Source: Hyphomicrobiales bacterium
GTDB lineage: Bacteria > Pseudomonadota > Alphaproteobacteria > Rhizobiales > Rhizobiaceae
Length of the DNA: 64,000 nt
Assembly (NCBI GenBank): GCA_900472175.1
Contig: UCHD01000004.1
Coordinates: 526,726 to 590,725 of the forward strand
Reading direction: 5' to 3'
Numbering within the stretch: the stretch's first letter is position 1; each line of letters begins with the position of its first letter. A program made the translations under genes and the position numbers. This document shows positions 7,843-18,076 of this stretch, piece after piece. Below the pieces are notes generated by a model. The model worked only from the letters and a program-made list of their open reading frames with translations. It had not been told where the DNA came from and made no database searches.

Positions 7843-9126
7843 TTACATATGGCCGCCAGCGCCTTCCAGCGTGGCGTGGTCGTCGCCCGGATGGGTGAAG
7901 AGCTTGCCGTTTTCGGCCCAGAGAACGGCAAGGATCGTCACCGCGCCGAACACGGCGAAACCGGCGAACAGCGGCTGAACGGTGCCATTGAACATCTGGC
8001 CGACCAGACCGCCGAGCAAAGCACCGCCCGTTGTCGAGACGAAACCGGTGATGGCGGTTGCCGTTCCCGCGACATGCCCCATCGGCTCGAGGCTGATGGC
8101 AGTGAAGTTGGTGGCGATAACCGCAAAGAACATCAGGAGCACCGAGAACAGCACATAGCTGAACAGGAAGCTCGGCGTGCCTGCAAGGGCGACAACCAGG
8201 CCCAGAATCGACAGCAACGTGAACAGGATCATCGAGCCATGCGAGATCCGGCGCATGCCGAAGCGGCGGACGAAGTAGCCGTTGGCGAAGTTGGCAACCG
8301 CGATACCGCCGGCGGTGGCAGCAAAGGCGATCGGCAGCCAGTCCCCAAGGCCGTAGACCTCGCCGAACATCTGCTGAACGCTCATGATGTAGGCACAGAT
8401 GACGGCGGTGAACAGCGTCATGCCGATCATGTAGCCGCAGGTGACGCGGTTGGTCAGCACCGTGCCGAAGCCCGAGATGACGGTCGCGACCGACAGCGGC
8501 AGGCGTTCGGCAACCGGCAGCGATTCGCGCATGCGGATCAGCGCCCAGAAGAACAGCACTGTTCCGGCAATTCCGAGCAGGATGAAGATCCAGTGCCAGT
8601 TGGCGTAGATGATGATCGCCTGGCCGACGGACGGTGCGACGATCGGGATGATCATGAAGACGATCATCACATAGGACATCACGCGTGCCATCTCACGGCC
8701 ACCGAAGCAGTCGCGCACGATCGCCATCGTCGTGATACGCACGGCGGCTGCGCCAATGCCCTGGATGAAGCGCATGACAAGCAGCATCTCGAAGCTGCCG
8801 GAAAGGGCTGCGGCAAACATGCAGACGGCATAGAAGGCGAGGCCGCAGAGCAGCACCCGGCGGCGGCCGAACGCGTCCGACAGGCTCCCGAAGACGATCT
8901 GCGAGCAGCCGAAGCCGAACATGAAGACGCCGATGACCCACTGGGTATCATTGGCGTTCTGAACGCTGAGCGATTGGCCGATGTTCGGCAGAGCCGGCAG
9001 CATGATGTCGATCGCCATCGCGACGCTGGCGGTCATGAGGGCGATGGTGATGACGAATTCGAAGAAGCCAAGGCCTATTCGTGACGAGCCGATATTCTCG
9101 ACGTGTTCAGTGGTGGTGGCGGACAT
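7843..9126 (-). CDS. MFS drug-efflux transporter, Bcr/CflA type (second of pair)
   Basis: A 427-residue inner-membrane proton antiporter with about 12 hydrophobic segments. Family signatures are DIMLPALPNIG after TM1, QIVFGSLSDAFGRRRVLL in loop 2-3 (MFS motif A) and RFIQGIGAAA in TM4. Bcr/CflA members export bicyclomycin, chloramphenicol or sulfonamide-like compounds; the actual substrate is unknown. It sits 39 bases downstream of a clear paralogue (compare NFTAISLEPMGHVAGTA with NFNAMAMEPLGHVAGTA), indicating local duplication. The C-terminus is hydrophilic and His/Asp-rich (HPGDDHATLEGAGGHM). The ATG at 9126 is preceded by AAGACATTCATAGG-type sequence with a modest ribosome site. Confidence 0.93.
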   Translation of the reverse strand: MSATTTEHVENIGSSRIGLGFFEFVITIALMTASVAMAIDIMLPALPNIGQSLSVQNANDTQWVIGVFMFGFGCSQIVFGSLSDAFGRRRVLLCGLAFYAVCMFAAALSGSFEMLLVMRFIQGIGAAAVRITTMAIVRDCFGGREMARVMSYVMIVFMIIPIVAPSVGQAIIIYANWHWIFILLGIAGTVLFFWALIRMRESLPVAERLPLSVATVISGFGTVLTNRVTCGYMIGMTLFTAVICAYIMSVQQMFGEVYGLGDWLPIAFAATAGGIAVANFANGYFVRRFGMRRISHGSMILFTLLSILGLVVALAGTPSFLFSYVLFSVLLMFFAVIATNFTAISLEPMGHVAGTATAITGFVSTTGGALLGGLVGQMFNGTVQPLFAGFAVFGAVTILAVLWAENGKLFTHPGDDHATLEGAGGHM

Positions 9127-9165
9127 GAAGAAACCTATGAATGTCTTGGGAGGAGACAGGGACGT

Positions 9166-10401
9166 CTAAACTGCAGGATTGTGAGGGCGGAAAAGCTTGC
9201 CTTTTTCGGCGATGAGCACGAATGCAAGCCCGACCAGCGCAACGCTGAGGAAGCCGATGGCGAGTGGCGTGATCGTGCCGTTGAACGCTTGGCCGATCAA
9301 TGCGCCGATGGTGGCGCCCCCGATTGTCTGGGTAAAGCCAAGGACCGAGGATGCAGTGCCCGCGACATGGCCGAGCGGCTCCATCGCCATGGCGTTGAAG
9401 TTCGAACCGATCAATCCGAACTGGAACATGGCGCAGGCATAGAGCACGGCAAACAACCAGAAGGGAAGCGCGCCGGAAACTGACGTAGCGACCCAGATGA
9501 CGCTCACAATCACGAAGCCGATCAGTGCGCCATGCGACAGGCGGCGCATGCCGTAACGCTTGACCATCCGGGAATTGGTGAAGGAGGCAAGCGCCATCAT
9601 GCTTGCAAACCCGGCGAACACCAGCGGAAACCAGTGACCCAACCCGTAGATGCCGACGAGAATCTGTTGCGCTGAGTTGATGAAGCCGAACAGCGAACCG
9701 AACAGAAAGGCCGCAGCCAGAGAGTAACAGAGCGAAACCCGGTTCGTCAGGACGATGCGGAAACCCGCCAGGATGGATGTGACAGTGAACGGCCGGCGGT
9801 GCTCGGCAGAAAGCGTTTCGGGCAGGCGCAGCATCACTACTGTCGCAACAGAGATCGCAAACAGGCAGATGACCACGAAGATCATGTGCCATTCGGCAAA
9901 GATCATGATCAACTGACCGGCGCTCGGCGCCATGACCGGCACGATCATGAACACCATCAGCACCAGCGACATGACTTCCGCCATCATCCGGCCGCCATAG
10001 ACGTCGCGGACAATCGAGACGGTGATGACGCGGGTGGCTGCAGCGCCGATCCCCTGGATGAAGCGTAGCGCGAGCAATCCGGTGAACGAGGGAACAAAGA
10101 CGATGGCGAGCGCGCAAAGCGCATAGAGACCAAGCCCGCCGAGCAGGGGCAGCTTGCGGCCGAAGCGATCCGACAACGGGCCGAAGACAAGCTGGGCGCA
10201 GCCCATGCCGATGAGATAGGCAGTGATGACGTACTGGCGGGTATTTTCATCGACGACGCCAAGGCTGGCACCGATTTCCTGCAGGCCGGGCAACATGATA
10301 TCGATCGAAATCGCGTTGACCGCCATCAACATGGCCATCAGTGCAATGAACTGTGGTTTGGGCAAAGCCGGGAGACCCGGCGCTTGGGATGGTGCGGTCA
10401 T
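9166..10401 (-). CDS. MFS drug-efflux transporter, Bcr/CflA type (first of pair)
   Basis: A 411-residue, 12-TM transporter and the promoter-proximal gene of the pair. It carries SIDIMLPGLQEIG, QLVFGPLSDRFGRKLPLL (motif A) and RFIQGIGAAATRV, the same three landmarks as its neighbour. The start is ATG 10401 with AGGA 8 bases upstream; the 14 extra codons to 10443 lack a ribosome site. The two genes probably form one transcript ending at the hairpin near 7800. Two related pumps in tandem could form heterodimers or differ in substrate; nothing in the sequence decides. Confidence 0.93.
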   Translation of the reverse strand: MTAPSQAPGLPALPKPQFIALMAMLMAVNAISIDIMLPGLQEIGASLGVVDENTRQYVITAYLIGMGCAQLVFGPLSDRFGRKLPLLGGLGLYALCALAIVFVPSFTGLLALRFIQGIGAAATRVITVSIVRDVYGGRMMAEVMSLVLMVFMIVPVMAPSAGQLIMIFAEWHMIFVVICLFAISVATVVMLRLPETLSAEHRRPFTVTSILAGFRIVLTNRVSLCYSLAAAFLFGSLFGFINSAQQILVGIYGLGHWFPLVFAGFASMMALASFTNSRMVKRYGMRRLSHGALIGFVIVSVIWVATSVSGALPFWLFAVLYACAMFQFGLIGSNFNAMAMEPLGHVAGTASSVLGFTQTIGGATIGALIGQAFNGTITPLAIGFLSVALVGLAFVLIAEKGKLFRPHNPAV

Positions 10402-10761
10402 GGGATATTCCTGGCGGATGTGCCTGGCGTCTGAAACTGTCAACTGTAACGTTGCCGGTCCGGATCAGGCGCTGATGAAACTGTGGGAGCCTACATTCGA
10501 GGGATTGAAAGTGCTGCTCCGAAGCGCTTTCAAAAAGGCAACCGGCTGAACCGGTCTGAGATGATTGCCGGCAAACCAGGTCGGCGATTGTCGAGATTGG
10601 CGCGCGGCGGCGAAACGATATGAGGCCCATCTGAAAACGCAGAAGCCTGCACCGCGTGTGCGTACTCTCAATACCGCGACTGGTTTATGACAGTCGCGAA
10701 TATTTTGTTTTACTGATAAAGGTCACCCAACATTAGGTGGTCAGCACGGTCTTCGAGAATC
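10402..10761. other. Gene-free stretch upstream of the MFS pair
   Basis: About 360 bases holding the promoter region of the MFS operon. I see no convincing coding frame, RNA gene or clear operator; the short frames across it lack ribosome sites and family resemblance. Confidence 0.6.
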
Positions 10762-10785
10762 AAAAAAGGCGGTGACCCGCCTTTT
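10762..10785 (-). terminator. Terminator of the purL-bolA-grxD operon
   Basis: On the minus strand GAAAAGGCGG, loop, CCGCCTTTTTT: a perfect stem (AAAAGGCGG/CCGCCTTTT) ending in six T, 28 bases beyond the grxD stop. Confidence 0.9.
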
Positions 10786-10813
10786 CAGGTGCCACTGTCG
10801 GCGAAATCGGATT

Positions 10814-11149
10814 TTAGGCAGCACCCTTGACGGCAATGCCCTGTTCTTCGAAATGCGACTGCAGTTCGCCGGCCTGGAACATTTCGCGCACGATATCGCA
10901 GCCACCGATGAATTCGCCCTTGATGTAGAGCTGCGGAATGGTCGGCCAGTTGGAGTAATCCTTGATACCCTGGCGAAGGTCTGCATCGGCGAGCACGTTG
11001 ATGCCCTTGTAGTCGACGCCGATATAATCGAGCATCTGCACGACCTGACCGGAGAACCCACACTGCGGGAACTGGGGGGTGCCCTTCATGAAAAGAACGA
11101 CATCGTTGCTCTTCACTTCATTGGCGATGAAATCGTTGATACCGCTCAT
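10814..11149 (-). CDS. grxD: Monothiol glutaredoxin, Grx4 family
   Basis: A 111-residue CGFS glutaredoxin. CGFS is at 30-33, with MKGTPQFPQ before it and the glutathione-binding [19 protein letters not shown] afterwards. Such proteins hold a glutathione-ligated 2Fe-2S cluster shared with BolA partners and deliver clusters or sense Fe-S status rather than reduce disulfides. Its partner bolA lies two genes upstream in the same direction, which supports that role. The start is ATG 11149 with AAGGA 8 bases upstream; the six-codon extension is unlikely. It is the last gene of the purL-bolA-basic protein-grxD transcript, followed by a strong terminator. Confidence 0.96.
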   Translation of the reverse strand: MSGINDFIANEVKSNDVVLFMKGTPQFPQCGFSGQVVQMLDYIGVDYKGINVLADADLRQGIKDYSNWPTIPQLYIKGEFIGGCDIVREMFQAGELQSHFEEQGIAVKGAA

Positions 11150-11287
11150 GGCGTAGTCCTTCCTCATCCCGCTTCAAGGGCCGGGTGTGTCGATGTCTGT
11201 TAGATAACATGCACGTGGGTGATTTTCATCACCTCAATACAACAAAAATTGATGGCTTGCACGACTGCAACAGTCAGCAGTGCAGTC

Positions 11288-11509
11288 CTAGCGTGTCTTG
11301 CTGCGGGATGCCGCCGTCCGGCGCCGGCTCACCTGCCTTTTAGGCGGCTTTGCCTTGGCTGCTGTGGTCTTCTTGAAGCGGCCAGTGGTTGGCGAGCGGG
11401 TCTGCCGTTTCTGGCGTTTCGTCGCCGTCGAACCTCCGGCCTTCTTCAGAATTTCCTTCAGCACGCTTTCAACGACACCGCTGACCAGTTCGTTCATCAG
11501 ATTGGCCAT
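11288..11509 (-). CDS. Small basic protein of unknown function
   Basis: A 73-residue protein starting 6 bases after the bolA stop. Residues 1-25 form a likely amphipathic helix (MANLMNELVSGVVESVLKEI). The remainder is very Lys/Arg/Ala/Thr/Pro-rich with no hydrophobic core (TGRFKKTTAAKAKPPKRQ), resembling histone-H1-like or other nucleic-acid-binding tails. I do not recognise a named family. Tight spacing from bolA argues that it is translated; 138 bases separate it from grxD. A function near Fe-S handling or RNA/DNA binding would be guesswork. Confidence 0.72.
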   Translation of the reverse strand: MANLMNELVSGVVESVLKEILKKAGGSTATKRQKRQTRSPTTGRFKKTTAAKAKPPKRQVSRRRTAASRSKTR

Positions 11510-11515
11510 TCAGGC

Positions 11516-11749
11516 TTATTCCGGTGTCGATGTCTGCAGGGCAAGGGCATGCAGAACGCCACCCATATTGCCCTTCAGTGCATTGTAGACCATCTGGTGC
11601 TGCTGCACCCGGCTCTTGCCGCGGAAAGCCTCCGCGACAACTTCGGCTGCGTAATGGTCGCCATCACCGGCGAGATCCCGGATAGTCACCTTTGCGCCGG
11701 GAATGCCCGACTTGATCATGTCTTCAATATCGCCAGGTGCCATCGGCAT
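11516..11749 (-). CDS. bolA: BolA/IbaG-family protein
   Basis: A 77-residue BolA-fold protein. The signature FRGKSRVQQHQMVYNAL (42-58) contains the conserved His51 that ligands the shared 2Fe-2S cluster with a CGFS glutaredoxin, and grxD is in the same operon. N-terminal DIEDMIKSGIPGAKVTIRD and DHYAAEVVAEAF complete the fold. Short BolAs of this kind are often annotated as BolA family or YrbA/IbaG. The start ATG 11749 has GGGAG 9 bases upstream. It lies 17 bases after the purL stop, an arrangement I recall as common in rhizobia. Confidence 0.95.
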   Translation of the reverse strand: MPMAPGDIEDMIKSGIPGAKVTIRDLAGDGDHYAAEVVAEAFRGKSRVQQHQMVYNALKGNMGGVLHALALQTSTPE

Positions 11750-11766
11750 GGTCTGTACTCCCTGAA

Positions 11767-14001
<2,235 letters not shown>

Positions 14002-14181
14002 CGGGGTCCATTCGGTCCGTTAGAGCATCCGGACGGCAAAGCTCCGTCTCCTGATGGGATGCGTCAAAACAAAGAGATCACGTCGGGGGTTCTTTAACCG
14101 AAGCGGCCGCCGGATGCGACAGGAAAATGCCGGAAAAACACAGGAGATCGTGTGCTTTTCGCCGATAATGCGATGGCTTGC

Positions 14182-15600
14182 TCAGGCAAAGCTGTCATAG
14201 CCGGTGCGGCCACTGTCCAGTAGCCGGCGAAGTGTCAGAAAGCCCCGCCGCACTTCGCTGCGGTCGGCGGGTGACGAGAAGCCGATCCGCACCCGGTGGT
14301 AGACGCTTTCCGTCCGCCCGGCCTTGAACTCGTCCTCGTCATCAACCAGCACGCCTTCCTCGAAGGCGGCATGCTTGAATGTGCCCGAAAACCAGGGTTC
14401 GGAGAGTTTCAGCCAGAGAAACGGTACGTGCGGATGCGAGTTAAAGTCGATGCCGGCGAAGATTTCACGCGCCATTTGTTCCCGCGCCCTGATCTCGTCG
14501 ATGCTTCTGGAGCGTAAAACCGCCGCTTCGCCACTCAAGACCAGCCGGGCACAGAGCTCTGCCAACAGAAACGGCATGCCGCCGCTGACCATCTTGTGGG
14601 CGATGCGGATGCGCTGGCTGAAATGGGGAGGGCAGGCGACCCAGCCGCCGCGCACGCCGGCAGCGACCGATTTCGACAGGCCACCGACCAGAAAAGTCCT
14701 CTCCGGCGCCAGCTCGGCCAGAAGAGGCAACATGTCGCCGGTCATGGCGCCATAGAGATCATCTTCCAGCAGCCAGACGCCGTAACGGCGGGCAATGTCG
14801 GCGATCGCCTGGCGCCGCTCCAGTGACAATGTCACTACGGTCGGATTTTGCGCCGTTGGCATCAGGAAGGCGAGTTTTGGGTGTTGCTGAGCGCAGACCC
14901 GCTCGAAATCGTCGGGATCCAGGCCGTAATCGTCGGTGCGCAAGAGAATCGTCCGGCGCCCGATCAGCCCGGCACTGCGGCTGATCTGGGAGTACGTGAT
15001 GTTTTCGAAGGCGATCTTGTCGCCCGGCGCCGTGACGGCAGCGATGACGGCGACAGCGCCAGCATGGGCACCAAGCGTCGGCACGATGCGATCGGGCTGC
15101 GGCCGAAAACTCCCCTTGGCAAGCCATTGGCTCCCCGCCGTGAACCAATGCGGCGGAAAATCGCGGGCGTAGCTGGCAATATCGGCATGGTGTTCCCGGC
15201 TAATATCGATCAGCACCTTCTCAAGCGACGCGCCTTGGCCGATATCTGGGGCGGCGGTGCTGTCGAACCGGAGTTTCCCCGGCGGCGGCTTCAAGGGCCG
15301 TGTCCCGGCCAGTGCCACGCTCATCGGATCAGGCTGTTCGGCCGGGCGCAATTCGGCATTGTCGAGAACATAGGTGCCGCGCCCTACTTCGCCGCTGACA
15401 AGCCCGCGCTCGCGCACCAGGTGATAGGCCCGGCCGATTGTGCCGATTGTCACGCCGATATCGAAGGCAAGGTTGCGCTGGGGGGGTAATTTCGTACCGA
15501 CGGCCAATACGCCACCGGCGATCGCCTGCTCGATCTGATCGGCGATTCGTGCGTAAAGCGGGCCTTGGCCTTGTGTGGGGTCTGGCATCCATGTTGTCAT
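14182..15600 (-). CDS. MocR-type (GntR + aminotransferase) regulator
   Basis: A 472-residue fusion of an N-terminal GntR winged helix (about 10-75, LYARIADQIEQAIAGGVLAVGTKLPPQRNLA) and a fold-type I aminotransferase-like domain. The PLP lysine sits in GGLSKSVAAGVRGGW, and LLEDDLYG supplies the Asp that pairs with the pyridine nitrogen. MocR/PdxR/GabR proteins sense PLP or amino-acid aldimines and usually regulate a divergent neighbour. Here the divergent gene is a DUF1127 protein, and the start codon lies inside a TTGTCA-N3-TGACAA palindrome, so autoregulation is likely. The regulated pathway is unknown; no pdx or gab genes are nearby. Confidence 0.93.
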   Translation of the reverse strand: MTTWMPDPTQGQGPLYARIADQIEQAIAGGVLAVGTKLPPQRNLAFDIGVTIGTIGRAYHLVRERGLVSGEVGRGTYVLDNAELRPAEQPDPMSVALAGTRPLKPPPGKLRFDSTAAPDIGQGASLEKVLIDISREHHADIASYARDFPPHWFTAGSQWLAKGSFRPQPDRIVPTLGAHAGAVAVIAAVTAPGDKIAFENITYSQISRSAGLIGRRTILLRTDDYGLDPDDFERVCAQQHPKLAFLMPTAQNPTVVTLSLERRQAIADIARRYGVWLLEDDLYGAMTGDMLPLLAELAPERTFLVGGLSKSVAAGVRGGWVACPPHFSQRIRIAHKMVSGGMPFLLAELCARLVLSGEAAVLRSRSIDEIRAREQMAREIFAGIDFNSHPHVPFLWLKLSEPWFSGTFKHAAFEEGVLVDDEDEFKAGRTESVYHRVRIGFSSPADRSEVRRGFLTLRRLLDSGRTGYDSFA

Positions 15601-15608
15601 GGTGACAA
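15594..15608. promoter_or_regulatory. Palindrome at the mocR start, probable operator
   Basis: TTGTCA-TGG-TGACAA, perfect 6-base arms, covers the mocR start codon (15598-15600). Its right part, ATGGTGACAAT (15599-15609), is repeated exactly at 15682-15692. Confidence 0.65.
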
Positions 15609-15681
15609 TTTCTATATTGCATCGCTTTTCGTGTCAATTATCACAATGAAATACCAAAATGAAACCGTTGCAATCGATAGG

Positions 15682-15707
15682 ATGGTGACAATGGGTACAA
15701 TTTGTAC
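15682..15707. promoter_or_regulatory. Second ATGGTGACAAT copy with adjoining palindrome
   Basis: The 11-base ATGGTGACAAT (15682-15692) repeats the mocR-start element 83 bases away in the same orientation and is followed by GTACAA-T-TTGTAC (15695-15707), a perfect palindrome. MocR proteins often bind direct plus inverted repeats in the divergent gap; these fit. Confidence 0.55.
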
Positions 15708-15933
15708 TGACGATCAGACTGTATGCTCCATGCCAATAGGTGCAATTCAGCCGCGAGGCTTGATGTCACGATTGAAGGGGCTCTGCTTGCAGGTGGTCGC
15801 TTTGATTGTCGATCGCGAAGAGAAGCGGCTCAGCCGTATTGCCCTCTCCGAATTGACGGATGATCAACTGGCCGATATCGGCGTCTCTCCTGCGGAAGCT
15901 CGCCGGGAGGCGGCTCGGCCCTTCTGGAACTGA
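15691..15933 (+). CDS. DUF1127 small protein
   Basis: The C-terminal ~35 residues carry the DUF1127 signature (ALSELTDDQLADIGVSPAEARREA, ending ARPFW), found in tiny alphaproteobacterial proteins, some linked to RNA metabolism and phosphate/carbon physiology in Agrobacterium. The start is uncertain: ATG 15691 (80 residues) has AGGA 8 bases upstream, but ATG 15763 (56 residues, MSRLKG) has GAGG 4-7 bases upstream and would leave the palindromes outside the gene. The AT-richer codons between the two favour the shorter form somewhat. It is divergent from mocR and probably its target. Many DUF1127 paralogues exist per genome. Confidence 0.75.
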   Translation: MGTICTDDQTVCSMPIGAIQPRGLMSRLKGLCLQVVALIVDREEKRLSRIALSELTDDQLADIGVSPAEARREAARPFWN

Positions 15934-15949
15934 CCGTTGTGTTTGCAAG

Positions 15950-16297
15950 TTACAGGAGATCCAGAACCGTCGTTGTTGGACGGCAGAGTTTTACGCCTCT
16001 TTCCGTCACGACGATTGGCCGTTGCATTAACTCCGGATGGGCCAGCATGGCGTCGATGATCTGCCGGTCCGTCTTGTTTTCATCATCAAGATTGAGCGAC
16101 AGGTACGCATGCTCTTTTGTCCGCAGCAACTGACGCGGAGCCATGTCCAGGGCAAGTAGAATCGCCAGCATTTCCTCGTGGCTGGGCGGTGCTGTCATAT
16201 AGTCGATAATGGCGGGCTCGGTCCCTGCCTCGCGGATAAGCTTGAGGACCGAACGGGACGTACCGCAGGCACTGTTGTGATAGATCATGACGGTCAT
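15950..16297 (-). CDS. arsC: ArsC-type arsenate reductase (glutaredoxin-dependent)
   Basis: A 115-residue ArsC/Spx/YffB-fold protein. The active Cys11 is in HNSACGTSRSVL, the CGTSR pattern of genuine glutaredoxin-dependent arsenate reductases, and the C-terminal half has PIVVTERGVKLCRP with the conserved anion-binding arginines. LRTKEHAY matches the family's mid-domain block. It would reduce arsenate to arsenite, yet no arsR, acr3 or arsB efflux gene is adjacent, so a solitary detoxification or general thiol role is possible. It converges with the DUF1127 gene, 16 bases apart. Confidence 0.9.
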   Translation of the reverse strand: MTVMIYHNSACGTSRSVLKLIREAGTEPAIIDYMTAPPSHEEMLAILLALDMAPRQLLRTKEHAYLSLNLDDENKTDRQIIDAMLAHPELMQRPIVVTERGVKLCRPTTTVLDLL

Positions 16298-16416
16298 GCG
16301 TGTGCCTTTGGGGCCTATGGGAGCGATCGGCGATAAGGGGCCTGGTGAATGTGTTCTGCGCCTAACATGAGAATGAATGCGGCTTCGTGACAGCGAGAGA
16401 AGTTCTATTCTCTGGT

Positions 16417-16434
16417 TTGTCGCGCAAAAACACG
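16417..16434 (+). repeat. Direct repeat copy 1
   Basis: TTGTCGCGCAAAAACACG; matches the second copy at 16478 in 16 of 18 positions. Confidence 0.6.
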
Positions 16435-16477
16435 TTCTTTGGTTGTGTAAAATCGGGAGAATAAGTCCTGAAGTTGA

Positions 16478-16495
16478 TTGTCACGCAAAAGCACG
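16478..16495 (+). repeat. Direct repeat copy 2
   Basis: TTGTCACGCAAAAGCACG; spaced 61 bases (about six helical turns) start to start from copy 1. Confidence 0.6.
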
Positions 16496-16676
16496 GGAAA
16501 GAAAAGCTGCGAGATATAGCGATACGCGATCGTTCCACCGGCCCCGCTATCGCTTGGAAGGTTTCTTGACGGCAGGCGACGGCGGCATTGGCCGGCGTTG
16601 TTGCAATCGAGGCCGCGCCGGACTCGCTTCTCTAATATGCGGATTGGTGTTCGCGGGGATCTGCCTGCTGAAAGCC

Positions 16677-17078
16677 TCAGCGGCAACCCGTGCCGCCGGC
16701 AGCCCAGCGTTTGATATCGGTGGTCATTCTTGAGCCAACAGATTCGCTGAAGAGCGGGCCGAAAGCCTGCAGCCGGGCAGGGTGTCCCTCTGCCTGAACC
16801 ACCGCAAGCGGCCGCGATTCGGGCGAGTTGCGCTTGACGATGAGGATGCGCGGACGTCCGGAGAAGGAATTCAGCTCCGGCGCGAGGCGATAGGGCTTGA
16901 AGGCGGCATCGCCGGATTTGAACCAGCAGGCATTGGCGCCCAGAGCAACGCGCTCCATGGTTGGCAACGCTGCCGTGTTCTGCGCCGGGGCCGCAGGTTT
17001 TGAAGACTGGCAGCCAGCAAGAAGCACGGCAACGGAGCCGGCGATAGCAAAGAAGCGAAGGAAAGCTGCGGCGCGCAT
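16677..17078 (-). CDS. Putative lipoprotein of unknown function
   Basis: A 133-residue protein with a lipobox: a positively charged start (MRAAAFLRFF), a hydrophobic stretch and LLAGC with lipidated Cys23, then a Ser/Pro/Ala linker. The mature part contains ALGANACWFKSGDAAFKPY and ends GGTGCR, giving two further Cys that could form a disulfide in the periplasm. I do not recognise the family. It lies 52 bases after purQ in the same direction and may be cotranscribed, but a functional tie to purine synthesis is not evident. Confidence 0.82.
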   Translation of the reverse strand: MRAAAFLRFFAIAGSVAVLLAGCQSSKPAAPAQNTAALPTMERVALGANACWFKSGDAAFKPYRLAPELNSFSGRPRILIVKRNSPESRPLAVVQAEGHPARLQAFGPLFSESVGSRMTTDIKRWAAGGTGCR

Positions 17079-17130
17079 CGGCTGGCCCTTGTGATTCGGT
17101 CTCGATGCGAGCCTTCTAGCAGAGCGACTG

Positions 17131-17802
17131 TTAAGCAGCGATTACATCGAGAGCCGAAGCGAACAATCCGCGTCCGTCCGAGCCGCCATGGGCTGCTTCG
17201 ATCAGGTTTTCCGGATGCGGCATCATGCCAAGCACATTGCCCTTGGCATTGACGATCCCGGCGATGTCATTGACCGAACCGTTCGGATTGGTGCCGGCAG
17301 CATAGCGGAATACGACCTGGCCGTTGTCCTCGATCGCCTTCAGCGTTTCCGCGTCGGCAAAATAATTGCCGTCATGATGGGCAACCGGGCAGCGGATGAT
17401 CTGGCCCTGTTCGTAAGCGCGGCTGAAATCGGTATTGGCGTTGACGACCTCAAGCTTGATTTCCTTGCAGACGAACTTCAGCGAGGCGTTGCGCATCAAG
17501 GCACCCGGCAGGAGACCTGCCTCGACCAGTATCTGGAAGCCGTTGCAGACGCCCAGAACCTTGACGCCGGCCTCGGCTTTCGCCTTAATCGCCTGCATGA
17601 CGGGCATTCGGGCAGCGATCGCGCCGCAGCGCAGATAATCACCATAGGAAAAGCCACCAGGAATGACGATCAGGTCGACATCCGGGATGTCCGTTTCTGT
17701 TTGCCAGATAGTGACCGGCGCCTTGCCGGAAATCTTGGTCAATGCTGCGATCATGTCGCGGTCACGGTTAAGGCCTGGAAGCTGAACGACGGCGGATTTC
17801 AT
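17131..17802 (-). CDS. purQ: FGAM synthase glutaminase subunit PurQ
   Basis: A 223-residue class I glutamine amidotransferase that feeds ammonia to PurL. The nucleophile elbow GVCNGFQ has Cys86, and the catalytic His196/Glu198 are in [26 protein letters not shown] is the oxyanion-loop block. Length matches the PurS-dependent type. Its start overlaps the stop of the coiled-coil gene upstream (ATGA), and purS and purC precede that, giving purC-purS-X-purQ on one transcript; purL is about 3 kb downstream on the same strand. Confidence 0.98.
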   Translation of the reverse strand: MKSAVVQLPGLNRDRDMIAALTKISGKAPVTIWQTETDIPDVDLIVIPGGFSYGDYLRCGAIAARMPVMQAIKAKAEAGVKVLGVCNGFQILVEAGLLPGALMRNASLKFVCKEIKLEVVNANTDFSRAYEQGQIIRCPVAHHDGNYFADAETLKAIEDNGQVVFRYAAGTNPNGSVNDIAGIVNAKGNVLGMMPHPENLIEAAHGGSDGRGLFASALDVIAA

Positions 17803-18056
17803 GGGTGCGGTTCAAACCTGGATTGGGCCTCGGCAAGCTCGCGCAATTCGAGGCGGTTTTCTATACGGTCAAGGCGATCTTCAATATGCGCGATGGAGCC
17901 GCGCAAATTGTTGATGTCTCCCTGCATCGTGTGAAACTGATTGCGCAGGGATAAATTATCTTGCCGAAGGTCACGCTGGCCTTCTTTCAGCGTGCTGACA
18001 TCAATCTGAATGCGCTTGAGTAGTTCATACATCAATTCATTCGTGACTTCGGCCAT
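17799..18056 (-). CDS. Short coiled-coil protein embedded in the pur operon
   Basis: An 85-residue protein that is almost wholly predicted helix with heptad-like spacing ([19 protein letters not shown], then [35 protein letters not shown]). No enzyme motif, signal peptide or membrane segment. Its stop overlaps the purQ ATG by 4 bases and it begins 20 bases after purS, so it is translated with the purine genes. It looks like a homo- or hetero-oligomerisation factor. The family is unknown to me; similar phage/plasmid-like coiled-coil proteins occur elsewhere, so cotranscription need not mean a purine role. Confidence 0.85.
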   Translation of the reverse strand: MAEVTNELMYELLKRIQIDVSTLKEGQRDLRQDNLSLRNQFHTMQGDINNLRGSIAHIEDRLDRIENRLELRELAEAQSRFEPHP

Positions 18057-18076
18057 CCGACCACCTCATTCAGCCC

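Larger units (their letters stand above)
16298..16676. other. Gene-free stretch with a short direct repeat
   Basis: About 380 bases between arsC and a lipoprotein gene with no convincing coding frame. It contains a near-identical 18-base direct repeat (16417-16434 and 16478-16495) and an AGAGAA-N6-TTCTCT inverted repeat at about 16396-16413. A small RNA or a regulatory region is conceivable; no clear terminator or promoter was identified. Confidence 0.5.

Noticed and set aside
7819-9084. 421-codon plus-strand frame opposite the MFS gene
   Set aside because: Shadow rich in Asp, His, Arg and Glu, as expected opposite hydrophobic codons.
16377-16733. Possible 118-residue protein in the gap before the lipoprotein
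   Set aside because: No ribosome site, atypical codons, overlap with the lipoprotein gene and no recognisable family.
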